A stretch of DNA of 8,410 nt from NCBI GenBank assembly GCA_029065825.1, contig JAIEHQ010000070.1, positions 1 to 8,410 on the forward strand, written 5' to 3'. Under the pieces are notes generated by a model. That model was not told the DNA's origin. It ran no database searches and saw nothing but the letters and a program-made list of their open reading frames with translations. Below are positions 1 to 7,315 of this stretch, piece by piece. This DNA is from Alistipes sp. GTDB taxonomy: Bacteria; Bacteroidota; Bacteroidia; Bacteroidales; Rikenellaceae. The translations under genes and the position numbers were made by a program. How positions within the stretch are numbered: the stretch's first letter is position 1; each line of letters begins with the position of its first letter.

Positions 1-457
1 GCGAGCTGACCAGCACGAGCTGGGTGTGGCCGCCGCTGACGAGCAGGCAGAGGAACGGGAATTCGGGGTGGGGCAGCTGCCGGTCGGGCAGGTCGAGGAA
101 GTGGGAGAGGATATGCCCCTGAAGGTGGTTTACCTCGACCAGCGGGATGTCGCGCGCGATCGAGAGTCCTTTGGCGAACGAGACGCCCACCAGCAGCGAA
201 CCCATCAGTCCCGGGCCGCGCGTGAAGGCGATGGCATCGAGCTTGTCGGCCGTCACGCCCGCCTCCCTGAGGGCGGTATCGACCACCGGCAGGATGTTCT
301 GCTGGTGGGCGCGCGAGGCCAGTTCGGGGATCACGCCGCCGTACTTGCGGTGGACCTCCTGCGAGGCGATCACGTTGGAGAGCAGCGTGGTGTTGCGGAT
401 CACGGCGGCCGAGGTGTCGTCGCACGAGGATTCTATGCCTAAGATGGTAATGTCCAT
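1..457 (-). CDS. tsaD: TsaD, tRNA N6-adenosine threonylcarbamoyltransferase (N-terminal part; C-terminus outside window)
   Basis: TsaD is the catalytic subunit that moves the threonylcarbamoyl group from threonylcarbamoyl-AMP to A37 of ANN-decoding tRNAs, working in the cytoplasm with TsaB and TsaE. My reverse-strand translation starts at ATG 457-455 and gives 152 residues before the edge, a little under half of the usual length of roughly 340. Visible family signatures are GIESSCDDT (7-15), GGVIPELASRAH (40-51), TRGPGLMGSL (79-88), the metal-binding NHLQGH with His111 and His115, which match the E. coli numbering, and LVSGGHT (139-145) of the ASKHA nucleotide-binding fold. The start is fixed by the N-terminal MDITILGIESS, which aligns with the family start. 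The gene diverges from tamB and has its own promoter. The family identity is certain; only the C-terminal half is unseen. Confidence 0.97.
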   Translation of the reverse strand, partial: MDITILGIESSCDDTSAAVIRNTTLLSNVIASQEVHRKYGGVIPELASRAHQQNILPVVDTALREAGVTADKLDAIAFTRGPGLMGSLLVGVSFAKGLSIARDIPLVEVNHLQGHILSHFLDLPDRQLPHPEFPFLCLLVSGGHTQLVLVSS

Positions 458-482
458 GATTTTTGTGTCCTGAATATTCGGT

Positions 483-513
483 CAAAGATAGGGAAAATCG
501 GGCGCAGAAGCAA
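483..513 (-). promoter_or_regulatory. Bacteroidetes-type promoter for tsaD
   Basis: Read on the minus strand, TATCTTTG (490-483) matches the Bacteroidetes -7 consensus TAnnTTTG exactly. A TTG core of the -33 element lies at 513-511, separated from it by 20 bases, which is close to the known spacing. Transcription would start near 476, giving a leader of about 19 nt before the tsaD ATG at 457. The consensus is established knowledge; the assignment is by pattern only. Confidence 0.65.
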
Positions 514-637
514 GCCTTGGGGGCGATTCTTCTGGCGGCGGGGTGTTTTCGCCGGAGAAATGGAGTGCGGAAAAGGATTTGGGATATTTTTTGCATGACG
601 AACCCGAAGGCGCAAAAGTTTATTTCGAAATAATCGT

Positions 638-645
638 TAAATTTG
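638..645 (+). promoter_or_regulatory. Candidate -7 promoter element for tamB
   Basis: TAAATTTG matches the Bacteroidetes TAnnTTTG -7 consensus perfectly and sits 33 bases upstream of the chosen tamB ATG. It predicts a transcript start near 652 and a leader of about 27 nt containing the A-rich stretch AATAAAAAG (655-663), typical of Bacteroidetes translation starts. No convincing -33 TTTG lies about 20 bases upstream (around 614-617 is AAAA), so this is weaker than the tsaD promoter. It also argues against the TTG codon at 643, inside this element, being the start of tamB. Confidence 0.45.
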
Positions 646-678
646 CCATTCCATAATAAAAAGAGTTTGTTGCGCACG

Positions 679-3600
679 ATGCGTCGAGGATTCAAGATAG
701 CGGGAAAGGTGTTGGCGGCGGTGCTGCTGACGCTCGTTTTTCTGCCCGTATTGCTGGTGCTGCTTTTCGAAGTGCCCGCCGTGCAGCAGTTTGCCGTGCG
801 GCAGGCGACGGCATTCGCCTCGCGCAAACTCGGAACGACCGTTTCGATCGACCGGATCGATGTGGGGCTTTTCCGCAGGGTGTCGGTCGAAGGTTTCTAC
901 GTCGAGGACTATCAGCGCGATACGCTGCTCTATGCCTCCCGTCTGGATGCCCGCGTGCGCAGTCTGGGGCTGCTGGGCGGCGGCCTCGTGTTCGAGCGGG
1001 CGACGCTCTCGGGCGGCTGTTTCTGCCTGCGCGAGACCCCCGAGGGGGTGATGAATATCAAACAGGTGGTCGATCGGATCGTCCCTCCGGACAAGCCCGA
1101 GGGAAAGGGTAAGTTCCTCCTTGTGATCGAGGATTTGCAGACCGAGGATTTCGACTTCGGCATGGAGCGCCTCGAAGCGCGCAACCCCTCCTACGGGGTC
1201 GATTTCTCCCGCATGCGGGTGGCCGGCATCCGGGCCGAGTTGCGGGATTTCACGCTCGACGGCCCCGTGATCCACACCACCGTCCGGAGCCTTTCGGCCC
1301 GGGAGCGGAGCGGATTCCGGCTCGACGACTTCGCCTGCCGGCTCTATGTCGCGAACGGCTGCATCGGCATGGCGGATCTGCGGATCCTTACCTCCCGTTC
1401 GGATGTACGGATGCCGCTTCTGCAACTGGTCGGACTCGACTGGAGCCGTTACAAATATTTCGTCGGGGAGGTCGATATCGACGCGCGCGTCGAGCGGACG
1501 CGCCTCTCGTCGGACGACGTGGCCTACTTCGCTCCGGGGATGAAGGAGTGGCATCTGACGCTGAACGACCTGGAGCTGGAGATGCGGGGAACCGTCGCCG
1601 ACTTTTCTGCGGGGATCGGGTCCGTACGCATCGGAGAGGAGACCAAACTGCGCGCGCAGCTTGCGGCGCGGGGACTTCCCGACGTGCGCGGCGCCCGTTT
1701 CGATCTGAAGCTGCACGAGCTGCGGAGCGCGGTCCGCGACGTGCGGCGCATCGCCTCGTCGGTCGCGGGGACGCAGCTGTCGCCGAAGGCGGTGCGGATG
1801 CTGGAGAATGCGGGGGCGCTCGATGTCGCGGGGCGGTTCCGGGGCGGCCTGACCGATTTTTCGCTCGATGCGGTACTCGGCACCTCGCTCGGCGGGGCCG
1901 ACTGCCGCTTCGAGGTGGCTGCGCTGCCCGACGGATGCCGGAAGGTGCGGGGCGGAGCGGTCGTGAACGAGCTGCATGCGGGCCGCCTGCTGGGGAATGA
2001 CCTGCTCGGCAGGGTGTCGTGCGAGGTGCGTATCGACGGCGAGATGGGGGCGCGTCATGCCGACGCTCAGGTCGAAGGGACGGTCGGGCGGCTCGATTTC
2101 AAGGGGTATGCCTACGACTCGCTCAGCCTGAAGGGGCACCTGGCCGACCGCCGGTTCAACGGCCTGGTGCGCAGCCGCGACCGCAGTCTGAAGTTCGATT
2201 TCGCCGGAGCGATCGATCTCAACGGCGAGGTGCCCCGCTACGATTTCGCCCTCGACCTGCAGGATGCCGATCTTGCGGCCACGCGCATCAATCCCCGCGA
2301 TTCGGTGGCGCGGCTCTCGGCCCGGATCGAGGCCCATGCCGCCGGCCGGTCGCTGGACGATCTGAACGGAGAGATCGTGGTGCGCGATGCCCGCTATCGG
2401 TACAACGACCGCGAGGTGGCGGCCGACAGCCTCTGTGTGACGGGGCGCAACGATGCCTCGGACAAGTTCATCGAGCTACGCTCCGACTTCGTCGATGCCC
2501 TCTATGAGGGTAAAAGCTCCTACCGCGAGGTCTTCGCCTACCTGAAGCAGCGCGCGCGCGACTACCTGCCGATGTTCGACGGCGGGGCAGGCTGGCAGGG
2601 GCGTGCCGGCGACACGCTGTCGCTGGCCGACGGCTATTCGCAGCTGACGGTCGATGTGCGGCGGATCAATCCCGTGGTCAATGCGATCGCGTCGGGGTTG
2701 CAGATCGCCGACGGCTCGCAGCTTCAGCTGCGGCTCAATCCCGCGAAAGACCGGTTGTCCCTGCGGGTCAATTCGGATTACATAGAGCGCGACAGGATGC
2801 TGCTGACCCGGCTGGATGTGGCCCTGCGCAACGACGGCGACTCGCTGGTGCTGGCCGCCTCGACCGAGGACTGTTACCTGGGCATGCTGCGGATGAACCG
2901 CATCGAGATGAACGGCGGGGCGAAGGGCAACACGCTGCAGTTGCAGACAGATTTCACGGACACGACCGCCCTGACCTCGGGACGGATCGGGTTCCGCACC
3001 GAATTCGTGCGCGGCGGGGAGCCTGGCGGGCAGCGCATCGACGTGACGCTTACCCCCTCCCATCTTACGCGCGGCGACAAGACCTGGAATCTCTATACGG
3101 AGGGCATCGCGATCGACACCGCACGGATCCGCATCGACCGGTTCCGGATGGTCAATCGCGGGCAGGAGCTGCTGCTCGACGGCGTGGCCTCGCGGCGTGC
3201 GGAGGATTCGCTGCGTCTGTCGCTGCGGAACTTCGACCTGGCTCCCTTCTCCCACTTTACCTCGTCGCTGGGCTACTCGATCGACGGGCGCACCAACGGC
3301 TCGGCTACCGTGCGTTCGGTGTTGCGGGAGGCGGAGATGCGCGCCGATATCGTGGTGGACAGCATCCGGATCAACTCGCTCGAGGTGCCCGACCTGTGGC
3401 TGCGGTCGCGGTGGGATTTCGTGCGCAGCCGCGCCGGGATGATCGTGCAGCGGCGCGAGGGACTCGATACGCTCGTCCAGGGATTCTACTCGCCGGCGAA
3501 GAGACGCTATTACGCCCGGGCGACGCTGCCCCGGGTCGATCTTGCCGTGCTCGATCCGCTCCTTCAGGGGGTCATCGGCTCGACGCGGGGAAGTGCCGAC

Positions 3601-5304
3601 GTGGAGATGACGCTGCAGGGCACGGGGCGCGATGCCACGCTCTCGGGCCGCATCGACGTGAGCGACTTCTCTACGAAGGTCGATTTCACGCAGGTAACCT
3701 ACTCGATGCCCCGGGCGGTGCTGACGATGGAGAACAACCGGCTCATGGCGCGGGGGGTGCCGGTGTACGATCCGGAGCGGAACCGGGGCGACTTCTCGAT
3801 CGACCTGGACCTGAACCACCTCTCGAACATAGCCTATACGGTCGGGGTGCAGCCCCGCCGGATGATGGTGCTCAACACCACGCAGCGGGACAACGACCTG
3901 TTCTACGGCCGGATCTTCGCCTCTGGGTCGGCGACGATCGCGGGCAGCAAAGGGGGCGTGAAGATGGATATCGTCGCAGCGACGGAGGATAACTCTGAGT
4001 TTTTCATGCCGCTCTCGGGCAAGTCGAATGTCAAGCAGGCCGACTTCGTGACCTTCGTCACGCGCGAGCAGGTCGATACGACGGACTACCTGCTGCGCAA
4101 GAAGCTGCTGTTCCAGAACCGCACCCGGAAGAAAGAGGCCGCGGGAAGCTCGATGGATATTACCATGGCGCTCGACGTGAAGGACAACACCGCCTTCCAG
4201 CTGGTCATCGACCCGACCGTCGGCGACATCCTCAAGGGACGGGGCAACGGCATGCTCAACCTGCATGTCAATCCCGGGACCGACGTGTTCGAAATGTACG
4301 GCGACTACACCCTCACGGAGGGCAGTTACCTGCTGGTGATCCAAAACCTCATTAACAAGAAGTTCATCATTGAGGGCGGCTCGATGCTGCAATGGACCGG
4401 CGAGCCGGTCGATGCGCGGCTCGACATCAATGCGGTCTATAAGCTCAAGACCTCCCTGCAGCCGCTCATCGGCGGAATGAGCGCCTCGTCCGACGCGCAG
4501 AGCAGTTCGCGGGCGGTCGATCGGTCGGTGCCGGTCGATTGCAATATCCACATCGGCGGGCGGCTCTCTTCGCCGCAGTTGAGCTTCAGCGTGGACGTTC
4601 CCGTGACCGACGTGGAGACCCAGGCGGCGGTGGCCAGTGCGCTGGCAACTACCGATGCGCAGGCGCAGCAGTTCATCTCGCTGGTGGCGCTGGGAACCTT
4701 CTCGCCCGAGAGCTTTACTTCGGGCGGAGCCAACGTCGGTGCTTCGACCGGTCTGGCGACGGGACTCGAAATGCTGACCAACCAACTCAGCAACTGGGTC
4801 TCGACCGATGCCTACCGGATCAACCTGAACTACCGCTCGGGATCGGAGGTAACCAGCGACGAGGTCGATTTCGGATTCTCGACCAACCTGATAAACAACC
4901 GCCTGCTCGTCGAGGTCGAGGGCAACTACATGATCGACAGCAAGCAGGTGCTCGACAACAACGTCTCGAACTTCATGGGCGAAGCCCACGTGACATGGCT
5001 CATCGACAAGGCGGGCAACCTGAGGCTCAATGTCTTCACGCAGACGATCGACCGCTTCGACGAGAACCAGGGTCTGCAGGAGACGGGGCTGGGCATCTCC
5101 TACAAGGAGGATTTCAACAATTTCAAGGACCTGAAGCAGCGCATCCGGAACCGGTTCGTGAACGAGGAACGCCGCGAACGCCGCCGCATGAGGCGCGAGG
5201 AGCGGAGCCGGCAGGCGGCCGAGGAGCGCTTCGGACCCGAGGAGTTCGGGGAGCCGGAGGAGATGCTGCCGGTCGATGCGGATGCCGGGCGGGAGCGTGA
5301 ATGA
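679..5304 (+). CDS. tamB: TamB-family translocation and assembly protein (DUF490 C-terminal domain)
   Basis: This is a predicted inner-membrane-anchored, periplasm-spanning protein of 1541 residues (E. coli TamB has about 1260). Family members work in outer-membrane protein assembly and in phospholipid transport to the outer membrane, through a long beta-rich hydrophobic groove; in Bacteroidetes the outer-membrane partner is usually TamL, which is not in this window. From the ATG at 679 the protein has a short basic start (MRRGFKIAGK), one hydrophobic segment at about 7-30, then an AsmA-like region beginning TTVSIDRIDV. A long beta-rich middle follows, and the TamB/DUF490 region covers about 1075-1490, including the stretches GNGMLNLHVNPG, YTLTEGSYLLVIQNL and LSFSVDVPVTDVETQ. 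The last 50 or so residues are an Arg/Glu-rich, probably helical tail. An in-frame TTG at 643 would add 12 residues but overlaps the promoter element, so 679 is preferred. The divergent tsaD neighbour recurs in Bacteroidetes. exbB follows after 48 bases. The family call is firm; the cargo is unknown. Confidence 0.93.
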   Translation: MRRGFKIAGKVLAAVLLTLVFLPVLLVLLFEVPAVQQFAVRQATAFASRKLGTTVSIDRIDVGLFRRVSVEGFYVEDYQRDTLLYASRLDARVRSLGLLGGGLVFERATLSGGCFCLRETPEGVMNIKQVVDRIVPPDKPEGKGKFLLVIEDLQTEDFDFGMERLEARNPSYGVDFSRMRVAGIRAELRDFTLDGPVIHTTVRSLSARERSGFRLDDFACRLYVANGCIGMADLRILTSRSDVRMPLLQLVGLDWSRYKYFVGEVDIDARVERTRLSSDDVAYFAPGMKEWHLTLNDLELEMRGTVADFSAGIGSVRIGEETKLRAQLAARGLPDVRGARFDLKLHELRSAVRDVRRIASSVAGTQLSPKAVRMLENAGALDVAGRFRGGLTDFSLDAVLGTSLGGADCRFEVAALPDGCRKVRGGAVVNELHAGRLLGNDLLGRVSCEVRIDGEMGARHADAQVEGTVGRLDFKGYAYDSLSLKGHLADRRFNGLVRSRDRSLKFDFAGAIDLNGEVPRYDFALDLQDADLAATRINPRDSVARLSARIEAHAAGRSLDDLNGEIVVRDARYRYNDREVAADSLCVTGRNDASDKFIELRSDFVDALYEGKSSYREVFAYLKQRARDYLPMFDGGAGWQGRAGDTLSLADGYSQLTVDVRRINPVVNAIASGLQIADGSQLQLRLNPAKDRLSLRVNSDYIERDRMLLTRLDVALRNDGDSLVLAASTEDCYLGMLRMNRIEMNGGAKGNTLQLQTDFTDTTALTSGRIGFRTEFVRGGEPGGQRIDVTLTPSHLTRGDKTWNLYTEGIAIDTARIRIDRFRMVNRGQELLLDGVASRRAEDSLRLSLRNFDLAPFSHFTSSLGYSIDGRTNGSATVRSVLREAEMRADIVVDSIRINSLEVPDLWLRSRWDFVRSRAGMIVQRREGLDTLVQGFYSPAKRRYYARATLPRVDLAVLDPLLQGVIGSTRGSADVEMTLQGTGRDATLSGRIDVSDFSTKVDFTQVTYSMPRAVLTMENNRLMARGVPVYDPERNRGDFSIDLDLNHLSNIAYTVGVQPRRMMVLNTTQRDNDLFYGRIFASGSATIAGSKGGVKMDIVAATEDNSEFFMPLSGKSNVKQADFVTFVTREQVDTTDYLLRKKLLFQNRTRKKEAAGSSMDITMALDVKDNTAFQLVIDPTVGDILKGRGNGMLNLHVNPGTDVFEMYGDYTLTEGSYLLVIQNLINKKFIIEGGSMLQWTGEPVDARLDINAVYKLKTSLQPLIGGMSASSDAQSSSRAVDRSVPVDCNIHIGGRLSSPQLSFSVDVPVTDVETQAAVASALATTDAQAQQFISLVALGTFSPESFTSGGANVGASTGLATGLEMLTNQLSNWVSTDAYRINLNYRSGSEVTSDEVDFGFSTNLINNRLLVEVEGNYMIDSKQVLDNNVSNFMGEAHVTWLIDKAGNLRLNVFTQTIDRFDENQGLQETGLGISYKEDFNNFKDLKQRIRNRFVNEERRERRRMRREERSRQAAEERFGPEEFGEPEEMLPVDADAGRERE

Positions 5305-5352
5305 CGGCAGCGGCGAAGAGAGAAAACAAGTATGAATTAAATTTATAGAACA

Positions 5353-6027
5353 ATGATGATTAATTTTTTACAGGCCGCAGACGCGGTCGTTGCGGAACAG
5401 ACCCGCATGGGACTCTGGGAGTTGTTTACCAAAGGCGGATGGCTGATGTGGCCGCTGCTGCTGCTGGGCGGCGTGACGGTCTTCATCTTCGTCGAGCGCT
5501 TCCTTGCCATCCGCAAGGCTTCGGCATTCGACATGAACTTCATGAACCGTATCCGGGACTATATTTCGGAGGGCAAGATCGCTGCGGCGATCGACCTCTG
5601 CAAGAAGACCGACACCCCGATCGCCCGCATGGTCGAGAAGGGCATCGAGCGCATCGGCCGGCCGATGAGCGACGTGCAGTCGGCCATCGAGAACGTCGCC
5701 AACCTCGAGGTCTCGAAGCTCGAAAACAACCTGCCGCTGCTGGCCACCATCGCGGGCGGAGCACCGATGATCGGCTTCCTCGGCACGGTCATCGGCATGG
5801 TGCAGACCTTCATGGACATGGCCGCTGCGGGCGGTACGGTCGATATGTCGCTGCTTTCGAGCGGCATGTATGTGGCGATGGTTACCACCGTGGCGGGTCT
5901 GATCGTCGGCATCCCGGCCTACTTCGGCTACAACTACCTGGTGGCCCGCATCGAGAAACTCGTCTTTAGGATGGAGGCCAACTCGATCGCTTTCATGGAC
6001 ATTCTGAATCAACCCGTTCAAAAGTAA
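5353..6027 (+). CDS. exbB: ExbB/TolQ/MotA family proton-channel protein
   Basis: ExbB forms the pentameric inner-membrane scaffold of the Ton motor. With ExbD it uses proton flow to drive TonB. The 224-residue product has the usual three membrane segments: about 29-50 (GGWLMWPLLLLGG, ending in VERF), 128-154 and 170-195. Between the first two lies a cytoplasmic helical region containing DTPIARMVEKGI. The hallmark APMIGFLGTVIGMVQTF is at 137-153, and the conserved Thr pair of the third segment is in MVTTVAGLIVGIP. Two adjacent ATG codons (5353, 5356) make the first residue uncertain by one. The leader is AT-rich and no Shine-Dalgarno site is evident. exbD starts 6 bases after the stop, so the two are surely co-transcribed. 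TolQ is the alternative name; the adjoining TonB-like gene favours ExbB. Confidence 0.94.
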   Translation: MMINFLQAADAVVAEQTRMGLWELFTKGGWLMWPLLLLGGVTVFIFVERFLAIRKASAFDMNFMNRIRDYISEGKIAAAIDLCKKTDTPIARMVEKGIERIGRPMSDVQSAIENVANLEVSKLENNLPLLATIAGGAPMIGFLGTVIGMVQTFMDMAAAGGTVDMSLLSSGMYVAMVTTVAGLIVGIPAYFGYNYLVARIEKLVFRMEANSIAFMDILNQPVQK

Positions 6028-6033
6028 TCCGTC

Positions 6034-6438
6034 ATGGCAATCAAACGAGGTTCCAAAGTCGATAAGTCGTTTTCGGCGGCTTCGATGACCGACCTGATGT
6101 TCCTGCTGCTGATCTTCATGCTGATCGCCACCACGCTCATCAACCCCAATGCCATCAAGCTGATCCTGCCGAAGAGTTCGAATCAGCTCAAGGACAAGGC
6201 AATGACGACCGTGTCGATTCAGGACACGGGGAGCGGCTACCGCTACTACGTCGAGACCGAGGAGGTCGGCTCGCGCGAAGGGGTCGAGCGGGCGCTGTCG
6301 GCGCGTCTGGCCGGGCAGGAGAATCCCACCGTGTCGCTCCACTGCGACAAGAGCGTCGCTTTCGACGAGGTGGTCGCCATGATGCGGATGGCCAAGGCCA
6401 ACAAGTTCACGCTGATCGCGGCCACGTCGCCCGAATAA
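6034..6438 (+). CDS. exbD: ExbD/TolR family biopolymer transport protein
   Basis: ExbD sits inside the ExbB pentamer and supplies the proton-carrying carboxylate of the motor. The 134-residue protein has a short cytoplasmic N-terminus with basic residues and one membrane segment at about 19-38. The segment starts SMTDLMFLLLIFML, where Asp20 is in the place of the essential E. coli ExbD Asp25. A small periplasmic domain ends with the family pattern VSLHCDKSVAFDEVVAMM (100-117) followed by KFTLIAAT. Length and layout are normal for the family. It lies 6 bases after exbB and 12 bases before tonB, an order typical of Ton operons. TolR is the alternative assignment. Confidence 0.94.
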   Translation: MAIKRGSKVDKSFSAASMTDLMFLLLIFMLIATTLINPNAIKLILPKSSNQLKDKAMTTVSIQDTGSGYRYYVETEEVGSREGVERALSARLAGQENPTVSLHCDKSVAFDEVVAMMRMAKANKFTLIAATSPE

Positions 6439-6450
6439 ACTCCCCGGCAG

Positions 6451-7260
6451 ATGTATTATTACGATCCGAACAGAAACGATGCGCGCCGCTGGGCGGCGGT
6501 GGCGGCGGCGCTCTATGCGCTGCTGCTCGCCGCGGCATTTCTTTTCGTCTCGTTCGACCTGGGGCTCGACCGGATCGTGCCGGGCGAGGGCATCCTCGTC
6601 GATTTCGGCACGACGGAGACGGGACTCGGGGAGCGGGATCCGCGCAGTGCCGACGTGCAGGCCCCCGCGCGGCCGCAGCGCGCTGCGACCGAGGTGCAGC
6701 CGGTCGAATACGAGACCGACGAGCGGAGCGAGGTCGCCGTGCAGACTCCGAATCCCGAACGGCGGCCGCGTCGCGAGCAGCCGGCCGGAGAGCGGACCCA
6801 GCCGGGTGCGGCGGCGGAGTCTTCGGCCGAGAACCCCCGTCAGGTCGATCGGCGGGCGCTGTTCCCGGGCCGGACAGCCGGCAGCACGGCCGCCTCGGAG
6901 GGTACCTTTCAGGGGGCGGGCAATGCGGGCGATCCCTCGGGTGCGCCCGAAGGGAGCCACGAGGGAACGGGGCAGCGTAATGTGGGTATTGACCACGATC
7001 TTAAAGGTCGGGAGTTTGTCGGAGAACTTCCTAATCCGGACTTTCCGGGAAATAACTTATCGGGCAAGGTAATCATTGAGGTAACGGTGGATGAGTCTGG
7101 AAAAGTAATAGACGCTGCTCCTCGTGCCGAGGGTTCCACTACCGGAAACAGGCAGTTGATAAATGCAGCACGGGCAGCAGCGTTAAAGACCCGTTTTACG
7201 CAGAGCGAAGCCTTGATACAGCACGGGACGATTACCTATGTCTTTAAACTGAATGGATGA
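6451..7260 (+). CDS. tonB: TonB-like energy transducer with a C-terminal domain of atypical composition
   Basis: TonB links the ExbB-ExbD motor to TonB-dependent outer-membrane transporters. The 269-residue product has a short N-terminus (MYYYDPNRND), one membrane anchor at about 14-36, then a conserved-looking ILVDFGTTETGLG (48-60). A periplasmic linker follows, rich in Arg, Glu, Pro, Gln and Ala (about 61-136), then a Gly/Ser-rich stretch (137-175) rather than the classic Pro-Glu/Pro-Lys repeats. The C-terminal TonB domain is about 190-269, with SGKVIIEVTVDESGKVIDA as its core. From codon 176 (near 6976) to the stop, GC and third-position GC drop sharply compared with the rest of the gene, suggesting replaced DNA. 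It is the third gene of an exbB-exbD-tonB set. A TolA-like role is the alternative; motor partners and domain order favour TonB. Confidence 0.88.
   Translation: MYYYDPNRNDARRWAAVAAALYALLLAAAFLFVSFDLGLDRIVPGEGILVDFGTTETGLGERDPRSADVQAPARPQRAATEVQPVEYETDERSEVAVQTPNPERRPRREQPAGERTQPGAAAESSAENPRQVDRRALFPGRTAGSTAASEGTFQGAGNAGDPSGAPEGSHEGTGQRNVGIDHDLKGREFVGELPNPDFPGNNLSGKVIIEVTVDESGKVIDAAPRAEGSTTGNRQLINAARAAALKTRFTQSEALIQHGTITYVFKLNG
6976..7260 (+). other. Low-GC segment covering the TonB C-terminal domain (possible recombination tract)
   Basis: By hand count, 7021-7260 is 117/240 G+C (49%). The preceding 6781-6960 is 137/180 (76%) and the following 7261-7320 is 42/60 (70%). Third-position G/C falls from 48 of 60 codons (6781-6960) to 37 of 79 (7021-7257). 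Codons rare elsewhere in the window, such as GTA, ATA, TTA, CTT, GCA and GGA, become common. The left edge is near the CGT-AAT codons at 6976-6981 and the right edge coincides with the stop codon. The reading frame is intact. Origin by recombination is an inference. Confidence 0.6.
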
Positions 7261-7263
7261 TGA

Positions 7264-7290
7264 CGGTCGCGCGGCGCGGCACCGCGACCG
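7264..7290. repeat. Perfect 8-bp GC-rich inverted repeat just after tonB
   Basis: CGGTCGCG at 7264-7271 is exactly complementary to CGCGACCG at 7283-7290, with an 11-base loop. It begins four bases after the tonB stop and ends 25 bases before the DUF1573 gene start. In RNA it would fold into a stable hairpin. No run of T follows, so it does not look like a standard intrinsic terminator. It may stabilise or process the mRNA or partly attenuate the downstream gene, or have no role. Confidence 0.5.
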
Positions 7291-7315
7291 CACGACCGAA
7301 AGGGATGATACGACG

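Noticed and set aside
26..442. 138-codon plus-strand open frame opposite tsaD
   Set aside because: The minus strand here encodes unmistakable TsaD motifs; the plus-strand product has none.
531..556. Imperfect 7-bp hairpin (531-537 with 550-556) between tsaD and tamB
   Set aside because: It includes a wobble pair and a 12-base loop, lies upstream of both genes, and is what GC-rich sequence gives by chance.
643..678. TTG at 643 as the start of tamB
   Set aside because: It falls inside the TAAATTTG promoter element and adds 12 residues before the basic-plus-hydrophobic anchor; ATG 679 gives a normal N-terminus with an A-rich leader.
637..2337. 566-codon open frame antisense to the 5' part of tamB
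   Set aside because: It lies wholly opposite a recognised gene, its product is rich in His, Arg, Pro and Glu with no family features, and such frames arise from strong G/C preference at third positions of the true gene.
2476..4989. 837-codon open frame antisense to tamB
   Set aside because: Same cause: the product is low in hydrophobic segments and rich in His, Arg, Asp and Gln, with no motif. The sense frame has clear TamB features.
5338..5345. TAAATTTA as a -7 element for exbB
   Set aside because: One mismatch to TAnnTTTG, no -33 element in the G/A-rich upstream sequence, and the predicted start would almost coincide with the exbB ATG. Not strong enough to call.
5368..6996. 542-codon open frame antisense to exbB, exbD and part of tonB
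   Set aside because: It spans three well-supported genes on the opposite strand and shows no recognisable domain. It begins near the border where GC falls, which fits a codon-bias artefact.
7253..7315. ATG at 7253, overlapping the tonB stop, as start of the DUF1573 gene
   Set aside because: It would place about 21 mostly charged residues before an obvious signal peptide; ATG 7316 gives a standard exported protein.
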